A DNA stretch of 64,000 nt, taken from assembly GCA_002105175.1 (NCBI GenBank), contig MCGE01000003.1:1240001-1304000 (forward strand), in the 5' to 3' direction. Below are positions 56,401-64,000 of this stretch, piece by piece (position 1 is the first letter of the stretch; each line of letters begins with the position of its first letter). A program made the position numbers and the translations under genes. The DNA is from Absidia repens. Taxonomy: Eukaryota; Mucoromycota; Mucoromycetes; Mucorales; Cunninghamellaceae. Under the pieces are notes generated by a model that worked only from the letters and a program-made list of their open reading frames with translations, ran no database searches and was not told the DNA's origin.

Positions 56401-59380
56401 AGCAGAAGTGGAAGAACCGGAACCAGAAAAGCCATCTGGCGTTAGAAAACACTGGGTCAATTTTGTGTGGTTTATGACTTGGTGGATCCCGTCCAAGTTT
56501 TTACTGTGGTGTGGCCGCATGAAACGATCAGATGTGCGACTGGCGTGGCGTGAAAAGGTGACCCTGGTGATGCTGATTTTTTTGTTATCCGGTGTTATGA
56601 TTTGGTTTTTGGTCTTCTTTGGGTCCATCGTGTGTCCTCATCAAGATGTTTACTCTATGAACGAATTACAAGAACATGGTGACAAGGATAATGCTTACGT
56701 GACCATTCGTGGTGAAGTGTTTGATTTGACTTCCTTTGCCCCTCATCACTGGGCTTCTGATGTGATCCCTTCTGGTTCAATCTTGTCTTACGGTGGTACC
56801 GACGCAACGGCTCTTTTCCCTGTACAGGTATCGGCGCTTTGTGAAGGTGTCGATGGTACAGTGTCTGATTATGTCAACTTTGATTACAATGCCAACCTTA
56901 CTGACACCAATGCCAAGTACCATGACTTCCGAATCTCCAACAGCGATTATCGTCCTCAATGGTATTTCGATCAAATGATGTATCTTCGGAAAAATTACAA
57001 ATTGGGTACCATGGGTTATACACCAGACGATGTCAACAAACAAGGAACGAGTTCAGTGACTGTGAATGGTATCAATACACCTCGCTCGTGGGCCATTCTC
57101 AATGGCAGCGTCTATGATGTGACCTCTTATGTCCTCGGTGGCCGTACCATTGTGAACCCTCCTGGAGGATCTGCTCCTGGCAACGTAAACACCAACTTTA
57201 TGTCCGATACGGTGATCAACCTCTTCCGTCAAAATGCCGGCCAAGATATTTCCTCAAAATGGAACGAAATGAACCTGGATGAAGCCACGAAAAACCGCCA
57301 ACTGGTTTGTTTAAGAAATCTCTTTTACTCGGGTACCATGGATGAACGAAACTCGCCCAAATGTGTCTTTGCTGAATATCTTTTATTGATTGTCACCGTC
57401 TTCCTCTGCTCTGTCATTGTCTTCAAATTCTTAGCTGCTCTTCAATTTGGTACAACTCGTGATCCTGAAAACCATGACAAGTTTGTGATCTGTCAGGTGC
57501 CATGTTATACAGAAGACGAAGAGTCCCTACGCAAAACAATTGATTCGATTTCGGTGCTCAAATATGACGACAAGCGCAAACTTTTGTTTATCATTTGTGA
57601 TGGTATGATTGTCGGTGGTGGAAATGACAAACCTACTCCTCGTATTGTGTTGGATATTCTCGGCGTGGACCCTAATGTCGACCCTGAACCCTTGTCATTC
57701 TTCTCGGTGGGTGAAGGCCAAAAGCAACACAACATGGCCAAGATATATTCCGGATTGTACGAATGTCATGGCCACGTCGTCCCTTATATTGTCTGTGTCA
57801 AGGTTGGAAAACCCAGTGAACGCCAAAAGCCTGGTAATCGTGGTAAGCGTGACTCTCAACTGGTCCTGATGCGCTTTTTGAACAAGGTACACTTTGATTC
57901 GCCAATGACGCCTATGGAATTGGAAATATATCATCAGATCAAAAATGTCATTGGGGTGAATCCGTCGTTCTACGAATTTGTGCTCATGGTGGATGCCGAT
58001 ACAGAAGTGATGCCGGATGGGTTGAACAGAATGGTGTCTGTATTGGTCCACGATATCAAAATTATTGGTCTGTGTGGTGAAACTCTCTTGTCCAACGAAA
58101 AGGAATCATGGGTGACGATGATCCAAGTGTACGAATACTTCATCTCTCATTATCTCATCAAGGCATTTGAATCCTTATTTGGTACGGTAACTTGTTTGCC
58201 CGGTTGTTTCACCATTTACCGTGTACGTACGCCACAGAAAAACCAACCCCTGCTTGTCGCCAATCAAGTGATCGAAGACTATCAAATCAACAAGGTGGAA
58301 ACGCTGCATCAGAAAAATCTGCTCTTCCTTGGTGAAGATCGGTATCTCACGACATTGATCCTCAAACACTTTCCCAAATTCAAAACCAAGTTTACGCCCG
58401 ATGCCAAATGTCGAACAAATGCTCCCGATCAATGGTCCGTCCTGGTGTCGCAGCGTCGTCGATGGATCAACTCTACTATTCACAATCTCGGCGAACTTGT
58501 CTTCTTACCCCAACTATGTGGTTTCTGCTGTTTCTCTATGCGATTCGTGGTCATGCTAGACTTAATCAGTACATTGGTGCAACCTGCCATTGTGGGCTAC
58601 TTGGTCTATTTGATCTACTCGTTGGCAACATGGGAAGGATCCATTCCCTTTATCTCGATTCTCACCATCGCAGGTGTTTACGGATTACAAGCACTCATCT
58701 TCATTCTTCACCGTAAATGGGAATATATCATCTGGATGCTGGTATCGATCTTGGCCATTCCTGTCTTCTCTCTATGGATTCCTCTGTACTCATACTGGCA
58801 TTTCGATGATTTCTCATGGGGTAATACTCGTGTGGTTCTTGGTGAAACAGGCAAAAAGGTGGTGGTGGTAGACGAAGGCAAATTTGATCCCAAATCCATT
58901 CCAACATTGACTTGGGCGGAATACGAAGAAGGACTGTATGTGGATGATTGGCAAAACAATGACGACGACAACATGTCCATAGGATCAAAAGGTACCACTC
59001 GCACTGGATTTACACAAGGCAGCTACTATAGCTATGGTGGCGGCAGCCAACAACAACGCAGTACAATGATGATGGCCCCTGGGCAATACGCACCGTCCAA
59101 TCAACCTTATATGGGTGGTAATGCGCCGTCGGTTTACAACATGTCAAGCACACAATCGTATTATGGTGGTGGTGGTGGTGGTGGCACTCCGTCCTTCTAT
59201 GGAGGTCCTCCCATGCCTAGCGGTGGTACCCCCTCCTTTATGATGCCTGCTGGTAGTCACATGTCATATATGAGCGGTGGCATGAATATGCCTGGTATGC
59301 CTCAGATGGGCGCCATGCCCCCAATGGGTACTCAGTCGCCTCAACGTCCTCAATCCCCCTTCCATACTCCTCCACAATAG
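53447..59380 (+). CDS. Chitin synthase with N-terminal myosin motor-like domain (class V type)
   Basis: This membrane enzyme makes chitin at the hyphal tip; the motor part helps it stay or move there. Three exons join in frame: 53447-53754, 53858-55757 and 55868-59380, giving 1,906 residues. The motor occupies about 1-735, with P-loop GETGSGKT (104-111) and switch I NNASRFGKF (about 156). Switch II is degenerate (LLDLPGP). A Gly/Ala linker, a membrane helix (about 968), a cytochrome b5-like domain (about 1000-1060) and another helix (about 1235) follow. The glycosyltransferase 2 core has VDADTE (about 1445), EDRY (about 1560) and QRRRW (about 1598). A membrane cluster follows, then a Gly/Met/Pro-rich tail. 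No DEK_C domain is seen. Confidence 0.95.
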
Positions 59381-59724
59381 ATTGTATCACTTGAATTTTT
59401 TTTTTTGTTTTAGTTTATTATTATTATCTTTCTTTTTTTTTTACATTTATCATTCGTATTTATTCATTCATTCGGTGTGTTATAGTAGTTTACCCTCTTT
59501 TTTTTTTTGGTTTGTTTTAGTTACATAAATACATAAAATACATTTTTACACAGACTCTCATTTTTTTTTTCAAATGTTGATATTGAATGATTGGTTTCTA
59601 TGATGGGCGTATATTATATGGGGATAGTTGCACAGTCTGGGAGGGGGAATGAACTCTTTAGTAGGGACCCAGAACAACGATATCTACGGAAAAACGAAAT
59701 TGCATTTCTGCTATAGGAGGCCAC

Positions 59725-60165
59725 AAGTGGTTTTCAAATCCCGCCCACGTGGATTTAAATTTTGCTCTTTTTTTTTGGCGGCATTTCTTTTCTTTTCCCT
59801 TTTTCCCTTCCACCATTGAATCCTCTTTGGGAATGTAATGGACTTAGATTAGCGTCAGGACTAGTTTAGAAAGATTTTCAGAACAGGGATTACAAGATGC
59901 TTGGGGAAATCCTTTCATTTTGAATTCAGGATTCAGAACCATTATTAGATGGTTTTTTGAAGCTTGGTTAGCTTAGTTTAGTGCCACTTTGTCCATAGTT
60001 TGTATCTATATCTAAATAAAATATGTCTTTTCCATAGTTTATATCAATATATAATAAAATATGCCTTTTCCATAGTTTTCATCTATATTTAAATAAAACA
60101 TGCCACTCTTCTGATTCTTCAATGAAAAACGTCCCGTTAGCCGCTGTATTGCCTCGTACAATAGA
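59725..60165 (+). repeat. Dispersed SINE-like repeat, copy H, with tripled tail
   Basis: The head has a B-box-like GGTTTTCAAATCCCG (59729-59743), and a weak A-box (TTGCACAGTCTGG, 59628-59640) lies before it. The core is reversed relative to copies A-G (59898-59921). The tail unit CCATAGTTT to AATAAAATATG is repeated three times, at 59993, 60032 and 60070. Confidence 0.8.
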
Positions 60166-61246
60166 CCCCTTTTTACCATCGCCAATTTAGAGGGGTGTTG
60201 ACAGCTGTTATTCCTTTCTCATACGCTGCCTAATGTGAATGACCAAATGACCGGGGAAGGCTTGTGAAAAAAAAGAAAAGAATAATTCATGGCTGGATAG
60301 GGACGTGTACATATGGATGTGTAAATGGCAGGTGGTTCGGAAATGGGGAACCCGCAAATAAAAAAAAATAAAAAAAAAATGCAGGTCATCTTTAACGGTT
60401 CCCAAGAGACTACTAATTGGCAAAAGAAGCTGTATTCTTATTTTTAATAACATAGGTAGATACTATTTAGAGAGAAATATGTGCAGAATTGTAAGAAATT
60501 GAGTAGCTTTTTGTTGCTATCATATATATGATATAATGAGGATTGAGCTTTGTCCTCTATCGATTATGCTGTTAGTAACCCTTTGGTCATATCAAAGTGA
60601 TACATACTTTTGATATATGGTAACAATAAAGCTAATGCTAAGACACGTCAGTTTTATTTTATAAATGAAGTAGAATAAAAGGAAATTGTTTCCTGGGTCG
60701 AAGAGGGAGAAGAATGGGATAGGCTCCTGGATTTCGGAAGTAAGAGGGTATGTAGGTTGTTACATCATACCATTTAGGAGAGGGATCATCTTTATAACAC
60801 CTAAAAACAATAGAGTCTACTATAAACTATTAAATACATTGATTGAAGGAATATAAAAACAATTTTTATTGCGGAGCAAACGTAATTTGAGGTAAACTAA
60901 TAGAGTAACTAATTCTACGCTGAGTGTCAAACTATTCTGCAATGAAGGAGGGGAGTGGGTAAATCATTTTACAACAAAGAAAAAAAAAGTGTACTATTCT
61001 ATGATAAGTGGCAAACGATTCAACATAAAACAGTAGAGTAACGAATGGTCACTGGTGCGTCATCAAATGGAAACCACCATGCTTGCCGCTGCCAATGTGG
61101 AACTTGTTGTGAGAGAATCACCATGCTGCCGATTGCTATCGTGAAAAAAGAGCTCAGATGTTGAATGATGGTACCTGCTTTAACGAGAGTGGAGTATTGT
61201 TCTGGATATGTCGCATGGTATTGAATGCTTGTAAAAAAAGAAGATA

Positions 61247-61281
<35 letters not shown>

Positions 61282-61297
61282 GAGGGCAGCAAATCAT

Positions 61298-61650
61298 TTC
61301 ACATTCCGCACACGTGAATCTTTTATTTACTCCCTTTTTTTCGCTCCGTCTCTCTTTTCATTTCTGTTTTCCTTCATTTTTCTTCACCATTTGACTTTTC
61401 CGAGGTTTTAGTGATCATAGAATTGTATCAGGACTAGTTTAGAATGGTTTTCAGCTCAGAGATTACAAAATGCATGGGGAAACCCTTTCATTTAGGATCT
61501 AGGATCTGAAGGCACCATTAGTTGGCTCTTGAAACTCTCATTAGCTTAGTTTAGTCTTAGTTTGTATCTACATATGAATAAAATATTTCTCTTTTTATTT
61601 ATTGCAATGAAAAAAAAAAATCCATTAATATCTCTCATGTTTTGTATTTA
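61298..61650 (+). repeat. Dispersed SINE-like repeat, copy I
   Basis: The head end reads TTTCACATTCCGCACACGTG (61298-61317), followed by a pyrimidine-rich stretch, CAGGACTAGTTTAG, the core GGGGAAACCCTTTCATTT and an AATAAAATATTTC tail. Orientation matches copy H. Confidence 0.8.
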
Positions 61651-62910
61651 CGATGAATACCTTTTGTCTGTCGCCCCCTTTAGATTAGTGTTCATTGATG
61701 TTATGCTTTAATAACGTATATGCTTTGTAGTCATTTTCATGCCTTGTACAGTATATTGTCTCCCATTCAACCCCGCTAGATTAATATTAACCATTCTTCA
61801 GATCTCATATCAGTCACCCCCATGCTTTCTTCAGCAAATCCTTCCAGTACGTAGTGTACGTAGAGCGGATCCCCGTAATTAATATCGCACTCTTAGTTTT
61901 AGCGTCTATTATATTCCTTCAGATAAAATATGCCTTTTTATTATCCAGCATCTTACTTATTATATAGTGAGCAAAGCCAATATATGGCCCTTTTGAATGT
62001 CGGCTTTCTAGTTTACACACTACGGCACTTCCCCCTTCCCAAAAAAAAAGAATCCCAGCGACTAAGTTGCGCTACCAGGTCACTTGGTGTGAAATGTGGC
62101 CCTATATGCGCTCCACCATCCATGTCAATTAACCAAACAGTACCTTCTCCCCCACCCTCCCTCACCTACCCTTTCCCATAAATATTATCACCCCTATAAA
62201 ATATTATCGCCTCCATTAAACTAGATATTTTGTATTTATCCTATTTGATAATAATAATAATAATAATAATAAAAAAAGAACCGTAAAATTCCTAAACAAA
62301 AGCCTGTTTGGCGCAAAGGAACCATCCATCAAAATGCGAAACGGAGAAGACGTAAATATCTATCATGTTCTTGTTTTTTTCTCAAAAAATAGAACAATTT
62401 TTCTTTCATGTTTTCCTCCTCTAGTTCGTCAGCAAAAAATTCAAATGATATTTTTATAACGTCAGACACGTAGATTATTTCATGCTTGTAACCTGACAAT
62501 TTAGTGCATGAACTCGTTTAATCCCCATCCAGCGTCTTCCTTCCTCCATGTCTTTACTTTAACTCCATCTTCTATGAGTCCCATCCTGTTCGCACTGATG
62601 CCCCACACCTATTTTTGACTATATTCCAGTGGACTCACCCATTCATTCATCTTATACATATATATTGAGTACAATAAAGAGAAGTTTAAAAACTATTTTA
62701 TTATCAAGGAATATAATAAGGTAAGAGTAAATAAAATAAGCGGATCAAATAAATAATAATAAAAAAAGAGAGAGAGTAAGATAGGTATGAGGATAAATAT
62801 CAAGAATATACGATAAACTAAAAAGTAAAAGGGAGGAGGGGTAGGAGGGGAGCTAACTATAAGCAGTCCGTTCAGCAATGGCTGTGATCAGAAGACAACA
62901 AGCAGGCATA

Positions 62911-64000
62911 TTAACAACAGGCACCACCTTGAGTTTCTTCGCTCAATGAGCTTTTTTGGACAGGACCCAGGCGAATACCAGACGTCTAAAAAGTAAAGAT
63001 GAGCGAGAATGAGAATGATCCACACACACACACACTTTTTTTTGGATAGTTGGATTTTACCTCGTTGCTTGTGAATTCGCCTGATTTTATTTTTTCGTAT
63101 ACATTTTCCGCTGTCTTAACAAATACTTCTTCCACGTTGCTAGCTGATTTGGCTGATGTTTCCAAAAATAGAGCAATCCCATTTTCTTTTGCAAACCGTT
63201 CCGCTTCTTCCGAAGTTACTTGTCGTTTACTTTCATCCAAATCTGATTTATTGCCAACCAAGACAATTGTTGTATGAGGATTGGCATGTCGACGAACGTC
63301 TATGTACAGAATGAATAAATAAAGTTAATGTCATTATCCCTAATGTCATGGTGTATAATATTTACCGGCCAGCCAAGTGGAAATGTGTTCAAAACTTTCA
63401 CGCCTATTGAACACCATAAACAATTCATGCAAAGTGGAGTAAGTATGCATGTACGCTATTAATGCTGGTTTTTTATGTTGTGAAGGACGAGCTAGCTTAC
63501 CTTGAGATATCATACACTGCAAAATATATAAAGCAATAAAGTGAGTGACTGTCTATAAAATACAAAACCAATCCATATGAACACACATCTTACCTAGCAA
63601 AGCGCCGGCTGCGCCGCGGTAATAGCTCTATGGAACCAAAATGAACAAATTAGTGTCATCATAATCACATGTGTCCTGTTGTGTATTTTTTCACTTACCT
63701 GTGTGATACTTCTGAAGCTTTCTTGTCCAGCCTAATCGGTTTGATAGAAACCCCCCGTGGGGAGGCATAAGTATCATGAGTTCACCTCCTTATTTTTCCA
63801 GAATCGTTTCTATGTATCGTAATATACTTACGGTGTCCCAAATTTGCAACTTGATTTGTTTATCATCCACTGATATGAACCGTGTACCAAATTCGACACT
63901 GAAATACAAGGAAGTAAAAGTGTAAGTCAACGATAGTTTGCCAGGTCAACGTCTACCTTTACCCAATAGTTAGTTCACGGCCAGCATTGAATCGCTTATC
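62911..64000 (-). CDS. Rab2-type small GTPase, N-terminus outside window
   Basis: Rab2 GTPases act in ER-Golgi and endolysosomal membrane traffic. Visible exons: 63963-64000, 63832-63898, 63699-63731, 63594-63627, 63501-63516 (only 16 nt), 63366-63403, 63061-63299 and 62911-62985. The sequence [20 protein letters not shown] matches Rab2 switch I surroundings. [28 protein letters not shown] gives switch II, GNKSD and ETSAK bind guanine, and the chain ends GACC for double prenylation. The P-loop lies beyond the window. QESFRSIT and LTIGVEFG favour Rab2 over Rab4 or Rab14. Confidence 0.9.

Larger units (their letters stand above)
59381..62910. other. Intergenic with SINE-like copies H and I
   Basis: Two plus-strand copies of the dispersed family lie here. 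Homopolymers are common (A32 near 61250-61279). A GTACGTAGTGTACGTAGAG direct repeat occurs near 61848-61865. No coding region is supported in over 3.5 kb. Confidence 0.65.

Overview
The window reads as AT-rich nuclear DNA of a filamentous fungus, most likely Mucoromycota. The reasons are short introns with GTAAGT-type donors, a myosin-motor chitin synthase (class V type), a neurofibromin-type RasGAP, a Rab2-type GTPase, Ty3/gypsy debris and compact gene spacing. Fifteen protein genes of recognisable family or good coding quality, two short unknown genes or fragments, and one tRNA gene are supported. Exon coordinates were worked out by hand from splice signals and reading phase; most models close exactly in frame.

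Layout. 1-5.5 kb: a Ty3/gypsy retrotransposon missing its 5' end (gag, pol with protease, RT and RNase H, an eroded integrase, a probable 3' LTR). The gag/pol junction holds a complete -1 frameshift signal: slippery heptamer, spacer and H-type pseudoknot. A minus-strand tRNA-Trp(CCA) gene lies just beyond the LTR. 7.8-9.6 kb: secreted glucoamylase (-). 10.4-11.6 kb: Trm9-type tRNA wobble-uridine methyltransferase (-). 11.9-12.7 kb: a divergent pair of small unknown genes. 15.9-25.3 kb: neurofibromin-type RasGAP (-), divergent from an M13 zinc metallopeptidase (+, 25.6-28.2 kb). 30.0-30.9 kb: secreted Lys/Ala-rich protein (-). 32.6-39.5 kb: three minus-strand genes in a row, Spc25 (kinetochore), Sec12 (ER exit, Sar1 GEF) and Ndc1 (nuclear pore). 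39.5-44.2 kb: repeats only. 44.2-50.0 kb: plus-strand Isu1/ISCU, a Pho80/PCL-like cyclin and choline kinase. 50.8-52.8 kb: divergent mitochondrial uS13m (-) and Bud23 (+). 53.4-59.4 kb: the myosin-motor chitin synthase (+). 62.9-64 kb: a Rab2-type GTPase (-), cut by the window edge.

Intergenic DNA is dominated by one dispersed repeat family. There are nine substantial copies plus a head fragment. It looks like a tRNA-derived SINE, with a B-box-like head, a highly conserved core and an AATAAA-bearing tail, and it has at least two subfamilies. Other structure includes a 34/68-bp higher-order minisatellite, a (TAC)21 tract and many long A/T homopolymers, some running directly into G runs.

Three otherwise well-preserved genes (RasGAP, Ndc1 and the Lys/Ala-rich secreted protein) each need one extra base to stay in frame. 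This most simply suggests residual indel errors in the assembly, but real lesions are possible. The genes are mostly housekeeping and do not form a pathway cluster. The most interesting undescribed items are the retrotransposon pseudoknot, the SINE-like family and the small protein with three near-identical APIxGG repeats.
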